DNA of 64,000 bases from Merdivicinus sp050943495 (GCA_050943495.1 JBMNPH010000004.1:131527-195526); one strand, 5' to 3'. Numbered from the stretch's first letter, positions 33,275 through 41,768 are shown. Notes: a model not told the origin generated them from the letters alone. Translations and numbers: made by a program.

Positions 33275-36200
33275 TTAGTTATGTGTTTTGAAATATTTTT
33301 TTCTTGCCACAACAACTGCCGCAAAGAGAATTACCAGTACCGCAGTAGGAACCAGCCACAGTACAGAGTTGTTACCAGTTTGCGGTGCATCAATGGTAGG
33401 TACATCAGAATCATCAATCTCTTCAGTGGAGTCTCCCGGATTTGTTGGAATTGCTGTTTCTGTCGAATCCGTAGATCCATCCGTTAAAGGAGTATCTGGA
33501 TCTTCGATATCCTCTTCTGATAACGTGTACCAGACAATAATCTCTTTATCTTCAGTCATACGGCCTGTCAGTGCATCCCCAGTAATTTCATCCAAGGAGT
33601 ATCCCTCGATTACCTTATCGGTGTAAGCAGTCACATCATACGAAGTATTGGCTGCTTTTGTTGTCCGATAAGGACTGGCCAGAACATTTTCCGTACCAGT
33701 TTCCAGATAACGAACAATCAGATCGTAATAAATTGTCGTACTATCATTATCGTCGTCATCATCATCGTCATCCGTAGATTTTACAGTATATGATACGGTA
33801 GGCTTTGCAAAATTCTCCGGAACACCAGATTCTCCATTTGAGTCTACGGGGTAGAGTGTTGCACTGATGTTGGTAAGAAGAGAAGCTTGTTTATTGCCGC
33901 CATTTTCATCATAAACGCCATATGTGCCTTCCGCTGTCTGAGGATCCGTCAGTTTAACTGTGTAAGTAAGCTGAGCCGGCGCAAAGTTGCTGATCGGAAC
34001 ATTGATATTCCATACCAGGCACTCATCACTCTTACCATCCTGACCATTTGCATAGTAATTGACGACAAAGGCGTAGATATTCTTGTAATCAACATAATTA
34101 GTATTTTGAGGGTCAGGGATAGGTTCCATATAGCCAAATCCATACGAATTAGTGATGTAGGGATCGCTGAATTGAGGATCTTCAAGTTTGGTTTTGTCGA
34201 GGATTTCGCCGTTGATCGAAATATTCATCTGATCCAGATCATCTACAAAGTCAAAGTTATAGCTATTGCCTTTGTTATCGGTACCATATCCGATGATGTC
34301 CACAACCTGAGAGCCTGCGCTCAGGAGGTAGTAGATATCGTTCTGGATGTCCGTAAAGTCCACTTCTTCTCCGTTCGACAGATAATTCATAAAGGAGGGA
34401 CCATACGGATGCACATCGCCATCGGTTCTGTTCGGATCATCCGTAGTATCAGCAGTAGGAGCACTTCTCATTACAGAATAGCAATGATATTTTTCTTGCA
34501 GTTCCTGATAAAGTTCTGCACACTGATAAAGCGCGATATCAACGGTTGTCGCATAATCGTTTCTTTCGTCATATGCGACAAAAGGTTTACCTGCGGTAGG
34601 ATTATCCCGATCATAATCGGAAGCTTTTTCCGCAATCGTCTTATCGAGCAGAGAACCGACTGTTGCCAGATGGCTCTTCCAGTTGGTAGGAATATAGTTA
34701 CCGTGCTTCGTTGCCCATGCGTCCGGACTAGCTAACATCGGGGAGTTAGGCGAATCGCCATTTGCAAAGTTGACGCCCTTTTGATTTCCATAGCTGTCTG
34801 ACCAGGTATAGGTAATACCATCGCTGATGAGCACCATGTATTTACGGTTATCCGCGGTAGAAGAATCCTCTAGCATTTTTTGTGCAGCTTCGAGTCCTGC
34901 CATCATGTTGGAACCGCCAATTTCAGGTCTTGTTGTAATAAACTGATTGATTTCGTCAATACTGTCGGGAGTTAATCTTGCCAAAGGTTTGGTCACTGCA
35001 TTCCCACGGAAGACAACAAATCCGACATTTACTGCCGCGCCGGTGTCTTTTACCTGATTTGCTAAAGCAACAAGCATATTGTCCATTTCTTCGACAACGG
35101 CATCATATGCCGAAGATTCATCCAGCACAAAGACGACATCAGATTCCAAGACTTCCTCTTTTGCAGGGAGAGAGAGGGTGACATTGGATTCGAAGTCCTC
35201 ATTGAGATTGGTAGCAGTTTTGGATTTGGATTTGGTCCAATCGGGAAGATCCGGATCATCCTGTTCGAGCGGTTCCATTCCATGTGCGGCTTTCAACGCG
35301 AGGGTGCCGTATACAGAAGCAATGCCGTTGCGCTCAAATTTCACAAATTCATTTACGTGATATGGTTCTTCATGAGCTTCCCAACGAGCATCTTCACTAT
35401 CGTCATACCAGCCATCAATTACATGATTACAGTCATCCAGTGTCCATTCCGCGTCGATTTTACTAAATGTGACGGAACATTTTTCATAACTGTAAATATC
35501 GTCGCCAGCTTTGTCAGCATGGTTGTTGTAAACGGCTGCGCTGACGGGCAAAACAACAGAAGCTGTACTATATTTGCTCGATCCAGCACGTACACCACCG
35601 CCATAAGTTGCAGTAGTATTGTTGGTAATGGTTATGATCGCTTCATCGAGTCTTGCTTCGCCGCTGTTTACACTCAGTCCGTTGTTCTGATTTTCCGTCA
35701 TGGTCATGCTAAGTTGTTTGTCTTCATCGGTTTTTTTAGTCTGTAAAACTTTACCGGAAAAGACAAATCCAGTGCCGGCATTCTGATTTGCTGTAATGGT
35801 AGAATCGATAATATTCATCGGCTGCTTCACCTGAATACCATGGCTGCCGTTTCCATTCGCTTCTACCGTACAATTTTGAATGGTGGATTCTGATTTACCC
35901 TCATTGAGTTTGGAAATATTGATACCGATTCCACCATTCTCGTTTGCCAGAATGGTATAACCATCGGCATCAAGAGCGGCATTAGATCCAAGGCCACCGT
36001 CAAAGCCGTTGTTGCCATTTCCGCTTACATTGAAGGTGTACTTGATAGTACGACTAGTATTTTCCAAAGTAACATAGGCGTAACTAAATCCGTCTCCTCG
36101 TCCTCCATCCGGATTCATACCATTTCCAGTTACCTCTACATCAACATTCTTAAAAATAAATGTTAATTTTCCTGTATAACTGGAGCGAGGACCTTCAATA

Positions 36201-37615
36201 CCATTCAATCCGTTATTATTTGCCTTAAAAGAACCGCCAGTTATAACAAATTTAGCATTTGGATTACATCCATCACTTTGGGGCATTGAGGCATTTACGC
36301 CAGATTTTCCATTATTCGAGAATTCCAAATTACTATTAATTGCGGTTAAAGTATTGCTGTTTGTTCCAGGAAAGATACCGCCACCATATGAAGTTTGATT
36401 GTTATTACAGCTGAAATTTGAATCTTCAATTAAAAATTCAGCAGAATTCCAATGGGTAATATAATTACCATTTTCGTTACCTTCACAGGAGAGAGTTACG
36501 TTTTTGAGAGTGTTTTTGGCTCCGCTCAAAGCTAACAAAGTGCCATTTCCCGTAACCATTAGAAGATCTTGATCCCGGTCACCGGAGTAACCTTCCAAGG
36601 TAGCGTTTTTCAGGGTAATGCCGCCCTCAACTTCCACTTCACCGTCGACATACAAAGTAATGCCGTCTACGGTGAAACCTTTTTGATATGTACCAGCTTG
36701 AATTAAGGCAGGTTTACTATCTGCTGTCGCCTGTTTTAGTACAGAATCAACATTTTCCGTCTCAGGAGTAATAATATAGGTTTCTTCAATATTAATTTTT
36801 TCTTCGACTGTTACCGTAATCTGAGGAAGATTTCCTTCATAGAAGAATCCTTCCGACAGAACTGCTTCAAAGGTATAATCCGCAGGTTCTTCTGCATCAT
36901 ATTCCTCCTCACATTCCCAGGTAACCGGTACATCAACAGTTGTTATTATATCGGTGATATTATTAGTGAAAACGTCGATTGTTTCATCGGTAGAAACGTC
37001 GATTGTTTCATCGGTAGAAACGTCGATTGTTTCATCGGTAGAAACGTCGATTGTTTCATCGGTAGAAACGTCGGTTGTTTCATCGGTAGAAACGTCGGTT
37101 GTTTCATCGGTAGAAACGTCGGTTGTTTCATCGGTGGAAACGTCGGTTGTTTCATCGGTAGAAACGTCGGTTGTTTCATCGGTGGAAACATCGGTTGTTT
37201 CATCGGTAGAAACGTCGGTTGTTTCATCGGTGGAAACGTCGGTTGTTTCATCAGTGGAAACATCGGTTGTTTCATCGGTAGAAACGTCGGTTGTTTCATC
37301 GGTGGAAACGTCGGTTGTTTCATCAGTGGAAACATCGGTTGTTTCATCGGTAGGATCTGCAAGTTCTTCTGTTTTCACTGTACCGACTAATGTGGCAGGC
37401 AACTTTGCCTGTACATCTTCCAATGCTGTTCCAAATTTGACTGAAATTTTACTTTCTGCGTCTGTTGGCAGTTCAACCTTTTCCAATACAGTCGGATTGG
37501 ATAGTTCTTCATCTGCCGCAGTTGCGACAACAGGACCCAGATTCAGTAGACCAATGGTCATACTGGCTGTCAGGATTGTTGCCAATAATTTTTGTAATTT
37601 GCTTTTCTTTGCCAT
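33275..37615 (-). CDS. Large wall-anchored surface protein: repeats, beta-helix, VWA, MucBP
   Basis: A 1446-residue secreted protein. Order: signal peptide 1-33 (cleavage near VVATAA); Ser/Thr-Asp octapeptide repeats 90-217; beta-sandwich-like stretch; about 285-770 Asn/Gly-rich parallel beta-helix (SGNGNNGFDGG, LANENGGIGINISK); VWA domain about 825-1010 with VFVLDESSA at the metal site (Asp832, Ser834, but Ala836 instead of the second Ser); poly-Asp run near 1279-1290; MucBP-like domain about 1293-1360 (YYDLIVRYLETGTENVLA); Thr/Asp-rich stalk; sortase motif APQTG near 1409, membrane helix, tail RKKYFKTHN. A likely adhesin displayed on the wall. ATG at 37615 follows GGAG by eight bases. Transcript leader carries a c-di-GMP-I riboswitch. 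No sortase gene is nearby. Confidence 0.9.
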   Translation of the reverse strand: MAKKSKLQKLLATILTASMTIGLLNLGPVVATAADEELSNPTVLEKVELPTDAESKISVKFGTALEDVQAKLPATLVGTVKTEELADPTDETTDVSTDETTDVSTDETTDVSTDETTDVSTDETTDVSTDETTDVSTDETTDVSTDETTDVSTDETTDVSTDETTDVSTDETTDVSTDETTDVSTDETIDVSTDETIDVSTDETIDVSTDETIDVFTNNITDIITTVDVPVTWECEEEYDAEEPADYTFEAVLSEGFFYEGNLPQITVTVEEKINIEETYIITPETENVDSVLKQATADSKPALIQAGTYQKGFTVDGITLYVDGEVEVEGGITLKNATLEGYSGDRDQDLLMVTGNGTLLALSGAKNTLKNVTLSCEGNENGNYITHWNSAEFLIEDSNFSCNNNQTSYGGGIFPGTNSNTLTAINSNLEFSNNGKSGVNASMPQSDGCNPNAKFVITGGSFKANNNGLNGIEGPRSSYTGKLTFIFKNVDVEVTGNGMNPDGGRGDGFSYAYVTLENTSRTIKYTFNVSGNGNNGFDGGLGSNAALDADGYTILANENGGIGINISKLNEGKSESTIQNCTVEANGNGSHGIQVKQPMNIIDSTITANQNAGTGFVFSGKVLQTKKTDEDKQLSMTMTENQNNGLSVNSGEARLDEAIITITNNTTATYGGGVRAGSSKYSTASVVLPVSAAVYNNHADKAGDDIYSYEKCSVTFSKIDAEWTLDDCNHVIDGWYDDSEDARWEAHEEPYHVNEFVKFERNGIASVYGTLALKAAHGMEPLEQDDPDLPDWTKSKSKTATNLNEDFESNVTLSLPAKEEVLESDVVFVLDESSAYDAVVEEMDNMLVALANQVKDTGAAVNVGFVVFRGNAVTKPLARLTPDSIDEINQFITTRPEIGGSNMMAGLEAAQKMLEDSSTADNRKYMVLISDGITYTWSDSYGNQKGVNFANGDSPNSPMLASPDAWATKHGNYIPTNWKSHLATVGSLLDKTIAEKASDYDRDNPTAGKPFVAYDERNDYATTVDIALYQCAELYQELQEKYHCYSVMRSAPTADTTDDPNRTDGDVHPYGPSFMNYLSNGEEVDFTDIQNDIYYLLSAGSQVVDIIGYGTDNKGNSYNFDFVDDLDQMNISINGEILDKTKLEDPQFSDPYITNSYGFGYMEPIPDPQNTNYVDYKNIYAFVVNYYANGQDGKSDECLVWNINVPISNFAPAQLTYTVKLTDPQTAEGTYGVYDENGGNKQASLLTNISATLYPVDSNGESGVPENFAKPTVSYTVKSTDDDDDDDDNDSTTIYYDLIVRYLETGTENVLASPYRTTKAANTSYDVTAYTDKVIEGYSLDEITGDALTGRMTEDKEIIVWYTLSEEDIEDPDTPLTDGSTDSTETAIPTNPGDSTEEIDDSDVPTIDAPQTGNNSVLWLVPTAVLVILFAAVVVARKKYFKTHN
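36965..37348 (-). repeat. Sixteen tandem 24-bp repeats in the surface-protein gene
   Basis: Sixteen head-to-tail 24-bp units encode the octapeptide DETTDVST (first twelve) or DETIDVST (last four, the final one ending FT). Units differ by a few third-position changes (ggtaga/ggtgga, tcggt/tcagt), which recur in blocks, implying recent duplication. The unit length is a multiple of three, so copy-number change would alter stalk length without a frameshift. Confidence 0.97.
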
Positions 37616-37646
37616 GTTCCGTTCTCCTTTTTTGTTCATTGAGATC

Positions 37647-37746
37647 GGAATGAATGGCAGCCGGGCGTGCTTGGCAGAATACTTCTGCTGTAGATCCTTG
37701 GCTTTGCGTCCCATCCTTTCAGATAGTTTGCCTTTTGCATTATTCC
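37647..37746 (-). promoter_or_regulatory. c-di-GMP-I (GEMM-I) riboswitch
   Basis: On the minus strand, P1 is closed by GGAATAATG (37746-37738) with CATTCATTCC (37656-37647). Inside lie the hallmarks of GEMM-I: GGCAAAC, a short helix capped by GAAA (TATCT-GAAA-GGATG), GGGACGCAAAGCC, then the second helix with the GGATCTAC / CGCCCGGCTGCC tetraloop-receptor side. The ribosome site AAAAGGAG and the ATG of the surface-protein gene start about 20 bases after P1. No terminator hairpin with a T-run is seen between P1 and the start codon, so control of translation or mRNA stability is more likely than attenuation. Confidence 0.93.
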
Positions 37747-37940
37747 AGGACACAGGATTTAATGATCCGTATCACATTATACTAGAGATTTTGATGCAAT
37801 TTTGTCTCCAGTATTAAAAAAATCCTCCTTTCTGTTTTATATAACACATACACCGATAAAACAAGAAAAAGAAACATACTCCTCTCCAACTCAGAAAGAA
37901 CAGTAGCTGCATGTTGCTTCTGTTTTCCTGTTTTGCCTAT

Positions 37941-37969
37941 ATTATACTACAAAAAATATATGATGTCAA
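37941..37969 (-). promoter_or_regulatory. Consensus sigma-A promoter of the surface-protein gene
   Basis: Minus strand: perfect TTGACA, 17 bases, TATAAT, about 320 bp upstream of the ATG, giving a long leader that includes the riboswitch. A second TATAAT (37776-37781) with only a poor -35 lies 30 bp upstream of the aptamer and may be an alternative start. Between them are an unused ribosome-site-like AAAGGAGG (37823-37830) and a 31-codon reading frame at 37782-37877. Confidence 0.8.
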
Positions 37970-37979
37970 AGAAGTATTG

Positions 37980-38008
37980 TTGTTTTAATGAAAAAATTTT
38001 CCTATAAA
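37980..38008 (+). promoter_or_regulatory. Candidate promoter for the DUF4367-like secreted protein gene
   Basis: TTGTTT, 17 bases, TATAAA, divergent from the surface-protein promoter, leaving a leader of about 115 bases in which no riboswitch is seen. Confidence 0.5.
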
Positions 38009-38131
38009 TAGTGTTGAAAATCACCTAAAATAGAAGATACTTAAAATAATGCAACAAAATGGAAATCTTGGTTGTATAGAAAGTAGAATCGGAAAAAACT
38101 TCCCTTCAATATATCAAAAGGAGTGTATATG

Positions 38132-38989
38132 ATGAAAAAGAGAAAATTTTTTGCTGTTCTGCTGTCCTTGACTATTGGAGGTACGGCAATGGCTTTACCT
38201 GTACATGCAAGCGCAAAGAATGAAGTCAGTGTTCCATATCAATATGCGATAGAAATTCGTGGTGAATTAATGGAAGAACATGCCTGTATGATGGTGCCAC
38301 TTAATACAATAGCCAAGAAGATGGGCTTTACAGTTACAGTTCAGAAGGATGAGACGATATTGGTGGATAATGGAGAAATTCATACCATTGTAACAAACGG
38401 CTTAGATTGTTATCAGATTACAACCAGCCATGCTGGGATGGTAGGTATGAGTGCGCCATTATCATTTGGAGTTCCTCCATATACAGTGGATGGAAAGACT
38501 TATGTTCCATTGGGACTATTTGATGCGTTATTAGGCAATCAAGCAGAAGAGATTGTTCTTACAGATGAAATCCCAGCACTTGATGGAGAACATACGGAGA
38601 TTTCAAATCCATTTATATTATGCCAAACGATAGGAGAGGCGGAGAAACTGGCAGGGTTTTCGGTATCCCTTCCCAAACGTATTCCAAATTGGGTGAGAAG
38701 TTGTGAATTTCGTGCCGTTCAAAATCAAATGGTAGAAGTAATCTATCTGGGAGAAACAGAGGAATTATGCATTCGCAAGGGTGTAGGTGATGGAGATATC
38801 AGTGGAGATTATCAAATATATGATCAAATAGTCCAAAAAGCCTGGAAAGACATACCGGTAACACTAAAAGGGAAGAATAATTTGTTTCATACTGCAACAT
38901 GGACGAAAAATAGCTACACTTATTCCATAGTGGTTCCGGATGGTATGAGCGAAGATGCAATATGCGGATTGATCCAGGAGATAGAATAG
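38132..38989 (+). CDS. Secreted protein with stalk-like and DUF4367-like domains
   Basis: A 285-residue exported protein: signal peptide 1-26 (KKRKFFAVLLSLTIGG, cleavage after VHA-SA). Residues about 35-150 resemble the copper-amine-oxidase N-terminal/stalk fold of Firmicutes surface proteins (MVPLNTIAKKMGFTVTV, then YTVDGKTYVPLGLFDALLG). Residues about 165-285 resemble DUF4367: EAEKLAGFSVSLPKRIPNWV, LCIRKGVGDGDISGDY, YSIVVPDGMSED. This second part appears to match, segment by segment, the C-terminus of the anti-sigma-like protein at 39628-40266, so the three genes probably belong together. Start codon choice between ATG 38129 and 38132 rests on spacing from AAAAGGAG. Own terminator follows. 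Confidence 0.78.
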   Translation: MKKRKFFAVLLSLTIGGTAMALPVHASAKNEVSVPYQYAIEIRGELMEEHACMMVPLNTIAKKMGFTVTVQKDETILVDNGEIHTIVTNGLDCYQITTSHAGMVGMSAPLSFGVPPYTVDGKTYVPLGLFDALLGNQAEEIVLTDEIPALDGEHTEISNPFILCQTIGEAEKLAGFSVSLPKRIPNWVRSCEFRAVQNQMVEVIYLGETEELCIRKGVGDGDISGDYQIYDQIVQKAWKDIPVTLKGKNNLFHTATWTKNSYTYSIVVPDGMSEDAICGLIQEIE

Positions 38990-38997
38990 CAGAAAAA

Positions 38998-39029
38998 ACG
39001 GGTCACGGAAATTCCCGTGACTCGTTTTT
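38998..39029 (+). terminator. Rho-independent terminator
   Basis: ACGGGTCACGG (38998-39008) pairs with CCGTGACTCGT (39015-39025), then TTTTT. It is only 20 bp upstream of the sigma-factor gene. Confidence 0.88.
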
Positions 39030-39047
39030 CTTCTGAAGGGGGAGTAT

Positions 39048-39656
39048 GTGTTGGTAAGTTTCCAGTACAGATACATGCCGATTCCAAGGCTGCAGCTGTT
39101 TGATTGGATTATTAGGATTGTCAAAATCGAAAACCAAATTTCTGTTTTGAAGGTAAGCCGTGAACAAATCAATAACCAAGCAGAACAGTATCTTACAGAG
39201 TATGGGAACAGCATTTTGCGGTTTGCTTACTCGTACCTGCATGATATGGACGATGCAGAAGAAATATTACAGGAGGCTATGATACAATTTTTAAAATACG
39301 CACCGTCTTTTGAAAATGAGAATCATGCAAAAGCATGGTTTTTACGTGTGACTGCCAATCTAAGTAAAAATCGAATCCGCTATAATAGACATCGTGCAAC
39401 CGATGAACTGAACGAAATGATAGTTGCCGAACAAAAAGAAGATTTGTCTTTTGTATGGGAAGCAGTAAAATCTCTGCCACTCAATTATCGAGAGGTTATC
39501 CATCTATTCTACCAAGAAGGGTATACGACTACACAAATTGCAGAAATTCTGGGACGGAAAGAATCTACCATTCGTTCCCACTTACTGCGTGGAAGAAGCA
39601 AATTGAAAGAGATTTTAAGGGAGGAATATGATTTTGATGAAAATGGTGCCTTATAA
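39048..39656 (+). CDS. ECF-type RNA polymerase sigma factor
   Basis: A 202-residue sigma-70 family factor with regions 2 and 4 only. Region 2: ILRFAYSYLHDMDDAEEILQ (about 55-74) to AWFLRVTANLSKNRIR; region 4: SLPLNYREVIHLFYQEGYTT then QIAEILGRKESTIRSHLLRG, the HTH that reads the -35 box. The reading frame gives about 40 residues before region 2, more than usual; GTG at 39048 or TTG at 39051 are the only starts with a ribosome site (AGGGGGAG). The anti-sigma-like gene overlaps its end by 29 bp, so the two are translated together. No dedicated promoter is evident; such factors often regulate themselves. Confidence 0.88.
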   Translation: MLVSFQYRYMPIPRLQLFDWIIRIVKIENQISVLKVSREQINNQAEQYLTEYGNSILRFAYSYLHDMDDAEEILQEAMIQFLKYAPSFENENHAKAWFLRVTANLSKNRIRYNRHRATDELNEMIVAEQKEDLSFVWEAVKSLPLNYREVIHLFYQEGYTTTQIAEILGRKESTIRSHLLRGRSKLKEILREEYDFDENGAL

Positions 39657-40266
39657 AGAGATCATGAACTATGTCATTGTTACGGATGAAATGAAGCAGC
39701 GCATTTTGAACAATTTGAAAAAGGTTCCGTTTGAAGAATCCAAAAGGCTGCATTTCAAATCCTTTCAAAAATATTGTATGGTCGCCGCATGTATTGCACT
39801 TTTGATCACAGGCGGAATGGCAGTTTGGCAGTATAGAGATCCTGTCTTACCCGATTCTTCATTTATCAATCAATCTGTTTTTCAAATGGAAGAGGTAGAA
39901 ACTGTTCAGGAATTATCTAAATTGGTGGGATTTGAAATATCGGAACCAGACATTCCATTTCAAGTGAGTGAGGTTCGCTATTCAGCTATTGGAAGAGAAC
40001 TTGCACAGATTCAATATATCGGAAAAGAAGCAAATGCGACCTATCGGATGATGGCTGGAAAAGAGGATCCTTCCGGAGATTTTACTGAATATCAAAATAT
40101 GGAGGAAATGACGGCAGAAGATGTTACATTTTTGCTGAAAGGGAATGAATCCGGCTATTGTTTGGCAATATGGCAGGATGAAAGATATTCATATTCGCTA
40201 CGTTTTTCGTATGAACTTTCGAAAAGTCAGTGGGAGGATATCCTGATGGGAGTATCCGAATTTTAA
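39628..40266 (+). CDS. Putative membrane anti-sigma factor with DUF4367-like domain
   Basis: A 212-residue single-pass protein: cytoplasmic N-terminus of about 48 residues with VTDEMKQRILNNLKKV, one membrane helix (YCMVAACIALLITGGMAVW, about 50-68), then an outside domain resembling DUF4367 (VQELSKLVGFEISEPDIPF, MMAGKEDPSGDFTEY). The N-terminus lacks the HxxxCxxC zinc motif of ZAS anti-sigma factors. Overlap with the sigma gene and this topology support an anti-sigma role, not proven. GGGAGG lies a few bases before ATG 39628; ATG 39637 is the alternative. The extracytoplasmic domain appears related to that of the secreted protein at 38132-38989. Confidence 0.78.
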   Translation: MILMKMVPYKEIMNYVIVTDEMKQRILNNLKKVPFEESKRLHFKSFQKYCMVAACIALLITGGMAVWQYRDPVLPDSSFINQSVFQMEEVETVQELSKLVGFEISEPDIPFQVSEVRYSAIGRELAQIQYIGKEANATYRMMAGKEDPSGDFTEYQNMEEMTAEDVTFLLKGNESGYCLAIWQDERYSYSLRFSYELSKSQWEDILMGVSEF

Positions 40267-40303
40267 CCTGCAGGATTGCAAAATTGTGAGGCTGCAGGAA
40301 TAC

Positions 40304-40338
40304 AAAACCGGCCAGAGTCATATGCTCGGGCCGGTTTT
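40304..40338 (+). terminator. Bidirectional terminator
   Basis: AAAACCGGCC (40304-40313) pairs with GGCCGGTTTT (40329-40338), with an inner GAG/CTC pair. Serves the anti-sigma gene on the plus strand and the MATE gene on the minus strand. Confidence 0.85.
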
Positions 40339-40351
40339 ACTATTGATTGGA

Positions 40352-41689
40352 TCAGATTACTTCACACCATCTTGCCTTTTTGTAATACCAGAAAAAGGTA
40401 AGGGAACTAAGAGACCAGGTTAAGGGATAGACCCAGTAAACCATTTGAATACTGTGTGTAAGAGGAATTGTGATGGTCAGAAATGCAACGCGTACCACAC
40501 ACCAGAAGATCATCATAACCAGCATGGGAATCATAGCCTTTCCGGCGCCGCGCAGGACAGCTGCAATGGAATGGGAGTAGGCGAGCAAAAAGTAGAAGAG
40601 GGCAGCAGTTCGTGCCTTTTCAATTCCAAATTGGACGACCTCAGGTGTGGGATCAAATGCTGCAATCATTTGCGGCGCAAAGAGGAAGACAACAATGCCA
40701 ATCAATTCTGCCAGAATAATGGTGACCAATATCCCGAAACGTGCGCCTTTTCGAGTACGTTCCACTTGTTTTGCACCGAGATTCTGTCCTACAAAAGTTG
40801 TCAATGCCATAGTAAAGCTAGTAATTGGCAGGAATCCGAATCCTTCTACTTTAGTATAAGCACCATATCCGGCCATTGCCATTTCGCCGAATGCATTGAT
40901 ATTGGATTGGACAATGACATTCGCAAATGCAATAATCGAATTTTGAACGCCGGATGGTAGGCCAATTCGAATAATTTGTCCGAGAATTTTGGAATCAAAG
41001 CGGATTTTTTTTATTTGAAGCCTGTAATTCTCACGGCTTTTCAACAAAAGGATCATGCACAACGCAGCACTGAACACCTGAGAAATGATAGTTGCCAGAG
41101 CAGCACCGCCTACCCCAGTATGGAATCCGCGAATAAATAAAATATCCAGCACAAGATTGATAACAGAGGAGGCGATCAAGTAGTAAAGCGGATGACGGCT
41201 GTCTCCTACAGCCTGCAGAATTCCCACAAAAATATTGTACATAACAAATCCGAGTGAGCCGGAAAAATAGATCTGCAAGTAGGTTACGGAATCGGGCATT
41301 ACACTGGAGGGAGTATCCATCCAAATTAGAATTTGCGGTGAAAGCAACACCCCAATAAAGGTCATCAAAACACCTGCAACTAATCCAAATGCAACTGTTG
41401 TATGAACTGCTCGATGGAGATTTTCAGTATCTCCGGCGCCAAAAAATCGGGCTACAATTACCCCAGCACCGGATGAAATTCCACTTAAGAATCCGATCAG
41501 CATAAAGATCAGACTGCCAGAGGAACTGACCGCTGCAAGGGCACTGCTTCCCAGAAAATTTCCGACAATTAAAGAGTCAACAGTATTATACATTTGCTGA
41601 AAAAGATTTCCAAGCAAAATAGGCAATGCAAAATATGTAATTCTTTTCCAAATCGAACCGCTTGTCATTGGTTCAATCGTTTTAGCCAT
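40352..41689 (-). CDS. MATE-family multidrug/sodium-type exporter
   Basis: A 445-residue protein with the twelve-helix plan of the MATE family (NorM/DinF superfamily). The halves show the family patterns: FALPILLGNLFQQMYNTVDS and IVGNFLGSSALAAVSSSGS in the first, IGLPSGVQNSIIAFANVIVQ and AMAGYGAYTKVEGF in the second. MATE proteins expel cationic drugs or metabolites using Na+ or H+ gradients; substrate here is unknown. ATG at 41689 is preceded by AAAAGGTG. Single gene with promoter at 41740-41768 and a shared terminator. Confidence 0.93.
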   Translation of the reverse strand: MAKTIEPMTSGSIWKRITYFALPILLGNLFQQMYNTVDSLIVGNFLGSSALAAVSSSGSLIFMLIGFLSGISSGAGVIVARFFGAGDTENLHRAVHTTVAFGLVAGVLMTFIGVLLSPQILIWMDTPSSVMPDSVTYLQIYFSGSLGFVMYNIFVGILQAVGDSRHPLYYLIASSVINLVLDILFIRGFHTGVGGAALATIISQVFSAALCMILLLKSRENYRLQIKKIRFDSKILGQIIRIGLPSGVQNSIIAFANVIVQSNINAFGEMAMAGYGAYTKVEGFGFLPITSFTMALTTFVGQNLGAKQVERTRKGARFGILVTIILAELIGIVVFLFAPQMIAAFDPTPEVVQFGIEKARTAALFYFLLAYSHSIAAVLRGAGKAMIPMLVMMIFWCVVRVAFLTITIPLTHSIQMVYWVYPLTWSLSSLTFFWYYKKARWCEVI

Positions 41690-41739
41690 CTAGTATCACC
41701 TTTTCAGTAAAGATTTGCAAATTTAATACGCATATTTTT

Positions 41740-41768
41740 ATTATATCCTTCTTTTTTATCCAACGCAA
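41740..41768 (-). promoter_or_regulatory. Sigma-A-type promoter for the MATE gene
   Basis: Minus strand: TTGCGT, 17 bases, TATAAT. Confidence 0.62.

Noticed and set aside
36965..37348. CRISPR array
   Set aside because: The repeats are contiguous without unique spacers and are in frame within a coding sequence; no cas genes are present.
36954..37817. Plus-strand frame with repeated SVETSVVS units
   Set aside because: It is the complement of the 24-bp repeats in the surface-protein gene; the minus-strand reading has signal peptide, domains and anchor.
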